Shown: positions 1-6,958, numbered from the stretch's first letter. The stretch is DNA of 10,290 nucleotides from Eggerthellaceae bacterium (GCA_900753095.1 CAADXT010000065.1:1-10290); one strand, 5' to 3'. The notes: generated by a model not told the origin, from the letters alone. Made by a program: numbers and translations.

Positions 1-312
1 GCAGAGCAGGAACGCGAAACGCACAGCGAGCCCGAGCAGACCGATGAGGACCTGAACGGACTCGACATCATCACCGTGGAAACCGCCCTGCGCGAAATCG
101 CCGAAGAGTTCAGCGGCGACGACGGCTGGATCCTTTCCTCGAGCCTGGGCGCCCGCCTTGCCCGCCGCCTGCCCGACTTCGATACCCGCAACTTCGGATT
201 CAAGAAGTTCGTTCCCTTCATCGAATCGCTCAGTTTCTTCGAAAGCAAAAGCGAGAGGGAATCGGAGAACTCCGGCGTGAAGACCATCTACTTCCGCCTT
301 ATCGAGGAATAG
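1..312 (+). CDS. C-terminal part of an OST-HTH/LOTUS-domain protein (probably NYN/LabA-type), 5' truncated by window edge
   Basis: The frame is open from base 1 to a TAG at 310-312, so 103 residues are visible and the true start lies upstream. The first 25 or so residues are an acidic, Gln/Glu-rich linker. From residue 26 the sequence reads like an OST-HTH (LOTUS) domain: an N-terminal helix (TALREIAEEF), the turn GDDGWILSSSLG, then RRLPDFDTRNFGFKKF and a final strand ending in YFRLIEE. In bacteria this domain usually follows a NYN (PIN-like) ribonuclease domain and is thought to bind RNA; the NYN part would be outside the window, so that pairing is inference. A GTG at 76 would give a 78-residue protein, but the open upstream frame and the domain's usual C-terminal place argue for an internal Val. 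It is convergent with pdxR, three bases apart, with no obvious terminator between them. Confidence 0.7.
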   Translation, partial: AEQERETHSEPEQTDEDLNGLDIITVETALREIAEEFSGDDGWILSSSLGARLARRLPDFDTRNFGFKKFVPFIESLSFFESKSERESENSGVKTIYFRLIEE

Positions 313-315
313 GCG

Positions 316-2028
316 CTAGCGCACTGCCTCATCCGCAGCGCAAACCGCATGCTCCAAAGCGGAGACGGCGCGAGGGATGGATTCCGGCTCGATACCGCCA
401 TAGCTCACCAAGAAACGCCGCACAGGGCCCTGCTCTGCTGCGGCGTTTCCGCTGTAAAAAGAAGAGAGGGCAACGATGCGCACTCCCCCTTCTTCCGCCG
501 CACGCGCAAACTCCGCTTCCCATCGAAGGCGTGCAGCATCTTGAAGGGTCCGGCTCGGAGCATCAGCGCCATCGTCGTCGAAACGGTAGCGACGTGCCGG
601 ACCTTGTGGGGCAAGGTCGCGAGACTTCGCTGCGCCGCCCGCATCAACAGCGATGCCCATAAGAAAGTGGATGCCCGCATCCTCCTCCTCGATACTGAGC
701 CTTTCGCCGAACGAGCTTTCCTGCAAAGCGGCAATCAAGGCATCGCGAACCTGGCGATAGTGGGTGCGGAGCCTGTTTACGTGCCGCTCGTAGTCGCCGC
801 TTTCGATGAAGCGTGCCAAAGCGAGCTGATCGATAGCGCTCACCGTGCACGAGTAGAAGCCTAGCTTGCGCTTGAAGCGCTTCGCCAAGCTCGGAGGAAG
901 AATCATGTACCCGATTCGAAATGCGGGCCCCAAGCTCTTCGTGAAGGTGTTGGTGTAGATAACCTTCCCCGACGCATTGATGCTCTGAAGCGAGGGAATG
1001 GGACGGCCGGTAAGGCGAAACTCGCAATCGTAATCGTCTTCGATAAGATAGCGGCTCTCTTCTGCAGAAGCCCAGCCTAAAAGCTCATAGCGCCTGCTAA
1101 TCGAGGTGACGATGCCCGTCGGGAACTGATGCGAGGGCATCAGGTGCAGAACATCCACCCCATGCTCAACGACCGATGCCATGTCGATGCCGTTCCCGTC
1201 TAAGGGAATATGGGAGAGCGACACATCGTTCGCCTCGTAAATGCGGGAAAGGCGAAGATAACCGGGGTCTTCGACACCGTAGCGCAGACCACGCCCCAAA
1301 AGCTGCACGAGCCAGCTGTAAAGAACCTGCGACCCGGCCCCGATCACGATGCACTCAGGGTCAACCTCCATGCCGCGAAAGCCACGCAGGTGGCTTGCAA
1401 TCGCGGTTCTCAAACGCTCAGTCCCGGCATATCCTGTTTCCCCTGCAAGGTCGCGCTCCGATTCACGCGAAAGCGCATCCCTCACCGATTTCGCCCACGA
1501 TGCATAAGGAAACAGGCCCAAAGGAACCGAAGCGCCTGTGAAATCGGCGACCAACGCCTCTCCGCTTGGCCGATCCACCTCGATCGGCGCATCGTCGATA
1601 TCGCCGATGCGCGACTCGTTTTCGTTGGAAGGCAGGCCATCGCGGCGCCCCGCATGCGAAAGCGAGGCGTACGCCTGCGCCAAGCCCTCCTCGGGGGCAA
1701 TCTCCACATCACCTGACTGCGTTGCAGGCTCAAGATAATCCGATGCGCCAAGATAACGGCGCTTATCGGGGGAAATGCCCGTAGCGCGCAGGTTGCAGGC
1801 AAAGTATCCGCGGCGCGGCTCGGCGCGCACATACCCTTCTGCCACAAGCTGCGAGTACGCACCCTCCACGGTGATCAGGCTCACGCCCAAATGGCGAGCA
1901 AAGCTGCGCTTTGAGGGAAGCTTTTCCCCGGGAGCGATGACACCGTTCTCAATATCGGAGCGAATGCAGCGATACAGGTATTCGTACAGGCTCAACTCGC
2001 CTCTATCATCAAGCGAATAGGTAAGCAC
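316..2028 (-). CDS. pdxR: MocR-family transcriptional regulator (GntR-type winged helix fused to class I aminotransferase fold), likely PdxR
   Basis: The protein has 570 residues. Residues 12-80 form a GntR-type winged helix (GEKLPSKRSFARHLGVS, then a wing near RRGYF). A long polar linker covers about 81-160. Residues 160-565 are a fold-type I aminotransferase domain with EDDYDCEFR (330-338) and the PLP Lys364 in TFTKSLGP. MocR proteins of this kind sense PLP. Because this one is transcribed divergently from pdxST, it most likely activates pdxST when PLP is low and represses itself; that role is inferred from the family and the neighbours. It is longer than the usual 450-500 residues: the linker is extended, and about 45 extra residues (460-505) lie between AGIHFLMGI and the segment RAAEEGGVRIVALSSFY. 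The start is GTG at 2028, preceded by an AAGGAAGGGG-type ribosome binding site; an ATG at 2036 is out of frame. Confidence 0.88.
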   Translation of the reverse strand: MLTYSLDDRGELSLYEYLYRCIRSDIENGVIAPGEKLPSKRSFARHLGVSLITVEGAYSQLVAEGYVRAEPRRGYFACNLRATGISPDKRRYLGASDYLEPATQSGDVEIAPEEGLAQAYASLSHAGRRDGLPSNENESRIGDIDDAPIEVDRPSGEALVADFTGASVPLGLFPYASWAKSVRDALSRESERDLAGETGYAGTERLRTAIASHLRGFRGMEVDPECIVIGAGSQVLYSWLVQLLGRGLRYGVEDPGYLRLSRIYEANDVSLSHIPLDGNGIDMASVVEHGVDVLHLMPSHQFPTGIVTSISRRYELLGWASAEESRYLIEDDYDCEFRLTGRPIPSLQSINASGKVIYTNTFTKSLGPAFRIGYMILPPSLAKRFKRKLGFYSCTVSAIDQLALARFIESGDYERHVNRLRTHYRQVRDALIAALQESSFGERLSIEEEDAGIHFLMGIAVDAGGAAKSRDLAPQGPARRYRFDDDGADAPSRTLQDAARLRWEAEFARAAEEGGVRIVALSSFYSGNAAAEQGPVRRFLVSYGGIEPESIPRAVSALEHAVCAADEAVR

Positions 2029-2055
2029 CTCCGCATCCCCTTCCTTCTTGCCGAA

Positions 2056-2117
2056 TTTGGCTATATCAAAACTGGTTATATTCTGGTTATATCATTATTG
2101 CCAGTTTTGGGTATACC
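2056..2117. promoter_or_regulatory. Candidate PdxR operator: four TGGNTATA-type motifs plus a 9-bp inverted repeat
   Basis: Four related 12-mers lie in the pdxR-pdxS gap: TTTGGCTATATC (2056-2067), ACTGGTTATATT (2071-2082), TCTGGTTATATC (2082-2093) and TTTGGGTATACC (2106-2117). The middle two are spaced 11 bp apart, one helical turn. A perfect 9-bp inverted repeat, CAAAACTGG (2067-2075) and CCAGTTTTG (2101-2109), overlaps the array. Direct repeats combined with an inverted element are typical of MocR-type operators, so this is the best candidate for PdxR binding. The binding itself is inferred. Confidence 0.6.
2075..2104 (-). promoter_or_regulatory. Putative pdxR promoter
   Basis: Read on the minus strand, CTGGCA (2099-2104) serves as -35 and TATAAC (2075-2080) as -10, with an 18-bp spacer. 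Transcription would start near 2068, leaving a leader of about 40 nt before the GTG at 2028. Both elements fall inside the candidate PdxR operator, which would suit autorepression. Confidence 0.5.
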
Positions 2118-2126
2118 TGCAATACC
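2098..2126 (+). promoter_or_regulatory. Putative pdxST promoter (weak -10)
   Basis: TTGCCA (2098-2103) and AATACC (2121-2126) are 17 bp apart, with an extended -10 TG at 2118-2119. The -10 matches consensus poorly, as expected for an activator-dependent promoter. Its -35 overlaps the -35 of the opposing pdxR promoter. An alternative start further downstream cannot be excluded. Confidence 0.35.
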
Positions 2127-2173
2127 ACATAGCTACTAGTCTTTCATGCGTTAGAAGCGTGCCTCAGCACAGC

Positions 2174-2197
2174 AAAAAAAACGGCGCGTCTGCGCCG
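2174..2197 (-). terminator. Terminator-like hairpin facing leftward in the pdxS leader
   Basis: CGGCGC (2182-2187), loop GTCT and GCGCCG (2192-2197) form a perfect 6-bp GC stem. On the minus strand it is followed directly by eight T residues (2174-2181), the layout of an intrinsic terminator. It would stop leftward (antisense) transcription coming out of pdxS before pdxR. In the sense pdxS transcript the same bases form a hairpin ending 8 nt before the AAGGAG ribosome binding site. Confidence 0.45.
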
Positions 2198-2218
2198 GAT
2201 CAATCAAGGAGATCGAAC

Positions 2219-3109
2219 ATGGCAGAAGCAAATACCCCTGAAGAGCAGGTAAAACTCAACCGTCAGCTCGCACAGATGCTCAAGGGCGGCGTAATCATGG
2301 ACGTTACCACGCCCGAGCAGGCTCGAATCGCAGAGGAAGCCGGCGCATGCGCCGTTATGGCACTCGAGCGCATTCCTGCCGATATCCGCGCAGCAGGCGG
2401 CGTTTCCCGCATGAGCGACCCGAAGATGATCAAGGGCATTCAGGAGGCTGTTTCCATTCCCGTTATGGCAAAGTGCCGCATCGGTCATTTCGTTGAGGCT
2501 CAGATCCTGGAAGCCATCGAGATCGACTACATCGACGAGTCCGAAGTGCTCTCCCCCGCTGACGACACCTACCACATCGACAAGACCAAGTTCTCGGTTC
2601 CCTTCGTATGCGGCGCACGCGATTTGGGCGAGGCGCTTCGCCGTATCGCCGAAGGCGCAACGATGATCCGCACCAAGGGCGAGCCGGGCACCGGCGACGT
2701 TATCCAGGCCGTTCGCCACATGCGCAAGATGAATAACCAGATTCGCCACGTGGTCTCCCTGCGCGAAGACGAGCTTTTCGAGGAAGCAAAGCAGCTCGCC
2801 GTTCCCGTTGAGCTGGTTAAGTACGTTCACGACAACGGTAAGCTCCCCGTTGTGAACTTCGCCGCCGGCGGCGTGGCAACGCCTGCCGATGCCGCGCTCA
2901 TGATGCAGCTGGGTGCTGAAGGCGTGTTCGTCGGCTCCGGCATCTTCAAATCGGGCAACCCCGCAAAGCGTGCGCAGGCAATCGTCAAGGCAGTTACCAA
3001 CTACACCGACGCCAAGCTCATCGCCGAGCTCTCCGAAGATTTGGGCGAGGCTATGGTTGGCATCAACGCCGACGAGATCGAGCTCATCATGGAAGAGCGC
3101 GGTCGCTAA
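2219..3109 (+). CDS. pdxS: Pyridoxal 5'-phosphate synthase, synthase subunit PdxS
   Basis: PdxS condenses ribose 5-phosphate, glyceraldehyde 3-phosphate and ammonia into PLP, in the cytoplasm, as part of a PdxS12-PdxT12 complex. The 296-residue length is normal for the family. Visible landmarks are Asp28 (GGVIMDVT), Lys85 in PVMAKCRIGHF (equivalent to the Lys that forms the ribose-phosphate Schiff base), Lys153 in RTKGEPGTG (the second catalytic Lys), and the phosphate-binding stretch from GGVATPADAALM through GSGIFKS (217-245). The start is ATG at 2219, with AAGGAG seven bases upstream. The frame stays open back to 2048, but the extra 57 residues cross the promoter region and do not resemble PdxS. 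Its stop overlaps the pdxT start (TAATG), so the two subunits are translationally coupled. Confidence 0.98.
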   Translation: MAEANTPEEQVKLNRQLAQMLKGGVIMDVTTPEQARIAEEAGACAVMALERIPADIRAAGGVSRMSDPKMIKGIQEAVSIPVMAKCRIGHFVEAQILEAIEIDYIDESEVLSPADDTYHIDKTKFSVPFVCGARDLGEALRRIAEGATMIRTKGEPGTGDVIQAVRHMRKMNNQIRHVVSLREDELFEEAKQLAVPVELVKYVHDNGKLPVVNFAAGGVATPADAALMMQLGAEGVFVGSGIFKSGNPAKRAQAIVKAVTNYTDAKLIAELSEDLGEAMVGINADEIELIMEERGR

Positions 3110-3711
3110 TGACGGTAGCGATTCTGGCTCTCCAAGGAGCCTTCATCGAGCATAAGAAGAAGCTCGAAGCGCTTGGTGCCGAGTGCTTCGAGATCCGCCA
3201 GGCATCCGATTTGGAGCGCCCTTTCGACCGTTTGGTTCTCCCTGGAGGCGAAAGCACCACGCAGGCAAAGCTCTTGCGTGAGCTTGGGCTGCTTGAGCCG
3301 CTGCGCAAGCGCATCGAGGAAGGCATGCCGGTTCTGGCAACCTGCGCAGGCCTTATCCTTCTTGCCGAAACGGTAGACGGCACAGGAGACTTGGACAACC
3401 TCGACCCTGCAGCTGCCGCAAAGCGCCTGCAGGTTAAGGGCTTCGAAACTCTGCCCATCACGGTTCGCCGCAATGCCTACGGCCGACAGCTGGGCAGCTT
3501 CCACTCCTTCGGCACGTTCGGCGAAATGGAGAACGTGCCCATGACGTTTATCCGGGCGCCGTTCATCACCGACGTGCGCAAAGGCTGCAAGGTCCTGGCA
3601 ACCTGCGAAGGAAACATCGTCGCAGTGCAGTACGGCAAGCAGCTCGGCATGGCGTTCCATCCTGAGCTCGACGACGACAATCGCATTCACGAGCTGTTCC
3701 TCTCTTTGTAG
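3109..3711 (+). CDS. pdxT: Pyridoxal 5'-phosphate synthase, glutaminase subunit PdxT
   Basis: PdxT is a class I glutamine amidotransferase that hydrolyses glutamine and channels the ammonia to PdxS. At 200 residues it has the usual length. The oxyanion-region motif GGEST lies at 46-50. The nucleophile is Cys79 in VLATCAGL, and the other triad residues are His184 and Glu186 in GMAFHPEL. The family signature RRNAYGRQ (120-127) and RAPFI (149-153) are present. The ATG at 3109 shares its A with the pdxS stop codon; no independent strong ribosome binding site is needed for coupled translation. A strong terminator follows 13 nt after the stop. Confidence 0.98.
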   Translation: MTVAILALQGAFIEHKKKLEALGAECFEIRQASDLERPFDRLVLPGGESTTQAKLLRELGLLEPLRKRIEEGMPVLATCAGLILLAETVDGTGDLDNLDPAAAAKRLQVKGFETLPITVRRNAYGRQLGSFHSFGTFGEMENVPMTFIRAPFITDVRKGCKVLATCEGNIVAVQYGKQLGMAFHPELDDDNRIHELFLSL

Positions 3712-3724
3712 CAAAGAGCAAACG

Positions 3725-3757
3725 AAAGCCCATCGGAGCTGTCCGATGGGTTTTTTT
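3725..3757 (+). terminator. Intrinsic terminator of pdxST
   Basis: CCCATCGG (3729-3736) and CCGATGGG (3743-3750) form a perfect 8-bp stem with a 6-nt loop, followed by seven T residues (3751-3757). An AAA tract at 3725-3727 on the other side gives a modest leftward signal as well. Confidence 0.93.
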
Positions 3758-3944
3758 CATGCGATCGTTTTGCAAAAGCACGAAGATTCGCGGTGACGCA
3801 ATGCTTAGTGCATGGCACCCCGCAGCGCCCCGCAGCGCCCCGCCTCGACGTTTGCCGCCCAGAACCTAGCAACATCATGACGCCTCGCGCGCTCAGCGCC
3901 CTCTTCCAACGAATCAGCATATTCAAAGCATGAGAGCATCGCGT
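3758..3944. other. Noncoding gap between the convergent pdxST and feo operons
   Basis: I see no supportable gene here. A minus-strand open frame spans 3687-3968, but it runs through the pdxT 3' end and both flanking terminators and has no recognisable domain. The only structure is the decamer repeat listed separately. Confidence 0.6.
3818..3843. repeat. Short tandem repeat of the decamer CCCCGCAGCG (about 2.6 copies)
   Basis: Two perfect copies (3818-3827, 3828-3837) are followed by a partial CCCCGC. It lies in noncoding DNA and is probably a slippage-prone tract; no function is evident. Confidence 0.7.
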
Positions 3945-3946
3945 CC

Positions 3947-3993
3947 AAAACGCGCGCAGCCCCTTCAACGTCGTCGAAGGGGCTGCGCGCGTT
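3947..3993 (-). terminator. Terminator of the leftward feo operon (18-bp perfect stem)
   Basis: AACGCGCGCAGCCCCTTC (3949-3966) is perfectly complementary to 3976-3993, with a 9-nt loop. Read leftward, the hairpin runs into TTTT (3947-3950). It lies 24 bases beyond the stop of the Cys-rich peptide gene. The long GC stem makes up for a short U tract. It may also work as a bidirectional barrier, since AAAA follows only weakly in the rightward direction. Confidence 0.8.
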
Positions 3994-4017
3994 AAAAGAT
4001 TGCGAATAGGGTCAGGG

Positions 4018-4236
4018 CTAGCGATGATCGATCTCGTCCGCTTTGCGAGCGGCCCTGTCGATGTCCTTCACCATCTCCTCGGCACAAGGGCATTTATCGG
4101 GATTGCGGGCGCTGCATCCACCGCACTCATCGCAGGCGATATGCTTGCCCTGCTTGTGGGCGCGAACCCAGCTAGCGATAATCGCACCCACAATGGCAAT
4201 GAGCACCACCAGCACAACAAAGGTTCCCAAGTTCAT
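4018..4236 (-). CDS. FeoB-associated Cys-rich membrane peptide
   Basis: The 72-residue product has one N-terminal membrane helix (residues 5-24, MNLGTFVVLVVLIAIVGAII), then a basic stop (RAHKQGKH), a Cys cluster (CDECGGC at 35-41 and CPC at 49-51) and a charged C-terminal helix. This layout, starting MNLGT and placed just after feoB, fits the FeoB-associated Cys-rich membrane protein family. The five Cys suggest metal binding, perhaps handing Fe(II) to or from FeoB on the cytoplasmic side, but the function is not established. I chose ATG at 4236 with a GAGGTGG ribosome binding site; GTG at 4245 is in frame with an alternative site and would add three residues. A terminator-like hairpin separates it from feoB. 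Confidence 0.85.
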   Translation of the reverse strand: MNLGTFVVLVVLIAIVGAIIASWVRAHKQGKHIACDECGGCSARNPDKCPCAEEMVKDIDRAARKADEIDHR

Positions 4237-4280
4237 TCTTGCCACCTCTTTCCTCTAACGCTCTTCAGTGCGCTACAACC

Positions 4281-4315
4281 AAAACATGGGCTCGCCGACA
4301 AAGGTCGACGAGCCC
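4281..4315 (-). terminator. Terminator-like hairpin between feoB and the Cys-rich peptide gene
   Basis: GGGCTCGCCGAC (4288-4299) pairs with GTCGACGAGCCC (4304-4315), with one mismatch in 12 and a loop of AAAG. Leftward it is followed by TG and then TTTT (4281-4284). It may terminate most feoB transcripts, with partial readthrough into the small downstream gene, or protect the feoB 3' end. Confidence 0.6.
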
Positions 4316-4349
4316 ACCATGCCATTTAGCGTTGACTGAAACCTAAAGC

Positions 4350-6941
4350 CTACGCTTCGTCAACGGCACGTACCGCAGCCTTGCCCTGCCACTTGTTGGG
4401 GCGGAACAGCAACCACAGGAAGGCGATGAAGAAGGCAATCGCAACCACGGTAAACACATTGAACGTCACTTCGCCCAACGCCAGCCCAGCGAACTGGTAG
4501 ATCCACAGGGAAACGACCCACGCAATACCGCACTGGTAGCCAATAGCCGCGAAGAACCACTTGATGTTGTTCATCTCGCGCTTGATGGCGCCCATTGCCG
4601 CAAAGCACGGTGCGCACAGCAGGTTGAATGCCAGGAAGGCATAGCCAGATGCATAGGTGAAGGCGGCCTGAACGTTTGCGTACCAACCAGCATCGCCGTC
4701 ATACAGGATGCCGAAGGTGGAAACAACGTTCTCCTTCGCGATGAGGCCGGTGATGGTAGCCGAAGCTGCCTGCCAATCGCCGAAGCCCTGAGGTGCGAAG
4801 ATCCAGCAGATTGCGCCGCCGATAACGGCCAAGATGGAATCGTTCTGGTCCTCGACCGCCTGGAACACGCCGTCAACGAAGCCGTAGGAAGAAATGAACC
4901 AGATCAGGATGGCGGCAACCAAGATGATGGTACCGGCCTTCTTGATGAACGACCATGCGCGTTCCCACATGCTGCGCAGCACAGCGCCGATGGTGGGCAG
5001 ATGGTATGCGGGGAGCTCCATAACAAACGGGGCCGGATCGCCTGCGAAGAAGCGGGTCTTCTTCAAGATAACGCCCGAGCACAGGATGGCGATGATGCCC
5101 AGGAAGTAGGCGCTCGGAGCAACCCACCATTCGCCGCCGAACACAGCGCCTGCGAACAGAGCGATGATGGGGAGCTTTGCGCCGCAGGGAATGAACGTCG
5201 TGGTCATAACAGTCATGCGGCGATCGTTCTGATTCTCGATGGTACGAGAGGACATGATGCCGGGAACGCCGCAGCCAGTACCGATGAGGATCGGCACGAA
5301 GGACTTGCCGGAAAGGCCGAAGCGGCGGAACACGCGGTCGAGGATGAACGCGATGCGGGCCATGTAGCCACAGGACTCAAGGAAGCCCAACAGCAGGAAC
5401 AGCACCAGCATCTGGGGAACGAAGCCAAGAACCGCACCCACGCCGGCGATGATACCGTCAAGGATCAGAGCCTTCAGCCAATCGGCGCAGCCGATGGAAT
5501 CGAGGCCCTGCTCAGCAAGAGCGGGGATGCCGGGCACCCAAATACCATACTGGGTCGGGTCGGGCTCGGAGCCTTCAAGTTCCTCAGCGTACTTGTCGGC
5601 ATCGACTTCCTGAACCTCGCCGTCTTCGTCGACGTACGTAGCCGTGATGTCGGCGTCAGAGGCCTCATCGGCAAAGTCGTCGGACTCAGGATCAAGGCCC
5701 TGCTCGATTGCGGCAGCCTCGAATGCGGCAATCGCATTCTGGTCGCCCTTGTAAGGAGCAAGAACGTCCAAAGCCTCCTGATAAGCCTCGGCGTCAACGT
5801 CTACCGTCTCGTTTTCGCCGGTTTCGTCATCGTATGATTCGTACGATGCAGCCAGTCCGGCAGCCTCGGCATCTTCGATGAAGGTGTCGGATTCAGGGTC
5901 AAGCCCTGCTTCCTCTGCAGCAGACTCGAAAGCATCGACGCTTTCCTGAGCGCCTTCGAACTCTTCGCTTACCTCATCGAACTGTTCCTGGCCTGGGCCA
6001 AGGAACCAGCCGTCACCGAACACGCCATCGTTTGCCCAGTCGGTTGCCACAGTGCCCACCGTAGAAACGGAGATGTAGTACACCAGGAACATAACCACAA
6101 CGAAGATCGGCAAAGCCAGAATACGGTTGGTAACCACGCGGTCGATCTTGTCGGAGGTGGTCAGCTGGCTCTTCGTGTTCTTGGTACGGCAATGGTCGAT
6201 GATGCTGGAGATATGAGCATAGCGATCGTTGATGATAACGCTTTCGGTGTCATCGTCGCTTTCCTTCTCCACCTTGGCGATAACATCGCTCACATCGGGA
6301 GCACCCTCAAGAGATGCGGCGATCTTCTCGTCCTTCTCAAGCAGTTTGATAGCGTAAAAGCGCTTAAGGCTTGCGGGAACGTTTGCGGGGAGTCGGTCCT
6401 CGATAGCGGAAAGGCCTTCTTCCACAACCGTCGAGAACGTGATGGGGGTAGGTGCCGCCGCCGAGCCGATGGTCTTCAGACAGTTAACGACTTCGTCGAT
6501 GCCCTCGTTCTTCAGAGCGGAAATCTCAACTACGTTGCAACCAAGCTCCTTGGCAAGCTGATCGGCGTAGATCTCGTCACCGCGCTTGCGCACAACGTCC
6601 ATCATGTTAACGGCAACCACAACCGGCACGCCCATTTCGAGCAGCTGGGTGGTTAGGTACAGGTTGCGTTCAAGGTTGCTACCGTCAACGATGTTCAGGA
6701 TTGCATCGGGCTTTTCCTGGATAAGGAAGTTTCGGGCCACAACCTCTTCAAGGGTATATGGGGAAAGGGAATAGATACCCGGAAGGTCGGTAATCTCAAT
6801 GGACTTGTCCTCCTTGAGCTTGCCTCCCTTTTTCTCTACAGTAACGCCAGGCCAGTTGCCAACATACTGGTTGGAACCGGTCAACGCGTTGAACAGGGTG
6901 GTTTTACCGCTGTTCGGGTTGCCAGCAAGTGCAACTCTCAT
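4350..6941 (-). CDS. feoB: Ferrous iron transporter FeoB with a large acidic duplicated loop insertion
   Basis: FeoB moves Fe(II) across the inner membrane using an N-terminal GTPase domain. Seen here: G1 GNPNSGKTT (7-15), the G2 region VGNWPGVTVEKK (27-38), G3 DLPG (52-55), G4 NMMD (112-115), G5 region SALKNEG (141-147), then a helical spacer to about 265. The first membrane helix is at about 274-293. The two Gate regions are present: GCGVPGIMSSR (556-566, Cys557) and CAPCFAAMGAIKRE (776-789, Cys776 and Cys779), among several further membrane helices. The length, 863 residues, exceeds the usual 650-780 because about 140 acidic residues (roughly 318-460) are inserted after the first helix, where the chain should be outside the cytoplasm; they contain two related repeats. 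The start is ATG at 6941, five bases after GGAGG. It lies 131 nt downstream of the second feoA. Confidence 0.96.
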   Translation of the reverse strand: MRVALAGNPNSGKTTLFNALTGSNQYVGNWPGVTVEKKGGKLKEDKSIEITDLPGIYSLSPYTLEEVVARNFLIQEKPDAILNIVDGSNLERNLYLTTQLLEMGVPVVVAVNMMDVVRKRGDEIYADQLAKELGCNVVEISALKNEGIDEVVNCLKTIGSAAAPTPITFSTVVEEGLSAIEDRLPANVPASLKRFYAIKLLEKDEKIAASLEGAPDVSDVIAKVEKESDDDTESVIINDRYAHISSIIDHCRTKNTKSQLTTSDKIDRVVTNRILALPIFVVVMFLVYYISVSTVGTVATDWANDGVFGDGWFLGPGQEQFDEVSEEFEGAQESVDAFESAAEEAGLDPESDTFIEDAEAAGLAASYESYDDETGENETVDVDAEAYQEALDVLAPYKGDQNAIAAFEAAAIEQGLDPESDDFADEASDADITATYVDEDGEVQEVDADKYAEELEGSEPDPTQYGIWVPGIPALAEQGLDSIGCADWLKALILDGIIAGVGAVLGFVPQMLVLFLLLGFLESCGYMARIAFILDRVFRRFGLSGKSFVPILIGTGCGVPGIMSSRTIENQNDRRMTVMTTTFIPCGAKLPIIALFAGAVFGGEWWVAPSAYFLGIIAILCSGVILKKTRFFAGDPAPFVMELPAYHLPTIGAVLRSMWERAWSFIKKAGTIILVAAILIWFISSYGFVDGVFQAVEDQNDSILAVIGGAICWIFAPQGFGDWQAASATITGLIAKENVVSTFGILYDGDAGWYANVQAAFTYASGYAFLAFNLLCAPCFAAMGAIKREMNNIKWFFAAIGYQCGIAWVVSLWIYQFAGLALGEVTFNVFTVVAIAFFIAFLWLLFRPNKWQGKAAVRAVDEA
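5558..5984 (-). repeat. Internal duplication encoding the acidic FeoB loop
   Basis: FeoB residues 338-354 (FESAAEEAGLDPESDTF) and 407-423 (FEAAAIEQGLDPESDDF) are near-identical, with a 69-residue period. Each is followed by a less conserved stretch ending in a similar element (DVDAEAYQEAL at 381-391; EVDADKYAEEL at 445-455). The similarity is visible at protein level; at DNA level the copies have diverged, so the duplication is not recent. The coordinates cover residues 320-462. Confidence 0.75.
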
Positions 6942-6958
6942 TCATTCCTCCATTCAGT

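Noticed and set aside
2048..2218. N-terminal extension of pdxS from an upstream in-frame ATG
   Set aside because: It crosses the promoter and operator region, has no ribosome binding site of note, and the 57 extra residues do not resemble PdxS; the ATG at 2219 has a clear AAGGAG.
2118..2218. A PLP- or metabolite-sensing riboswitch in the pdxS leader
   Set aside because: Only one short hairpin is present; the leader is too short and simple for any riboswitch class I recognise, and a PdxR protein already explains control.
2204..2830. 208-codon open frame antisense to pdxS
   Set aside because: Shadow of the highly conserved pdxS reading frame; no independent start signal.
3818..3843. Decamer repeat as a possible CRISPR or phase-variable element
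   Set aside because: Too short, no spacers, and not inside a gene or promoter.
3687..3968. 93-codon minus-strand open frame between pdxT and the feo operon
   Set aside because: It runs through the pdxST terminator and into the feo operon terminator hairpin, and it is Arg/Cys/Ser-rich with no domain.
5001..5837. 278-codon open frame on the plus strand, antisense to feoB
   Set aside because: It is a by-product of feoB codon composition, with no domain, no ribosome binding site and no conserved pattern.
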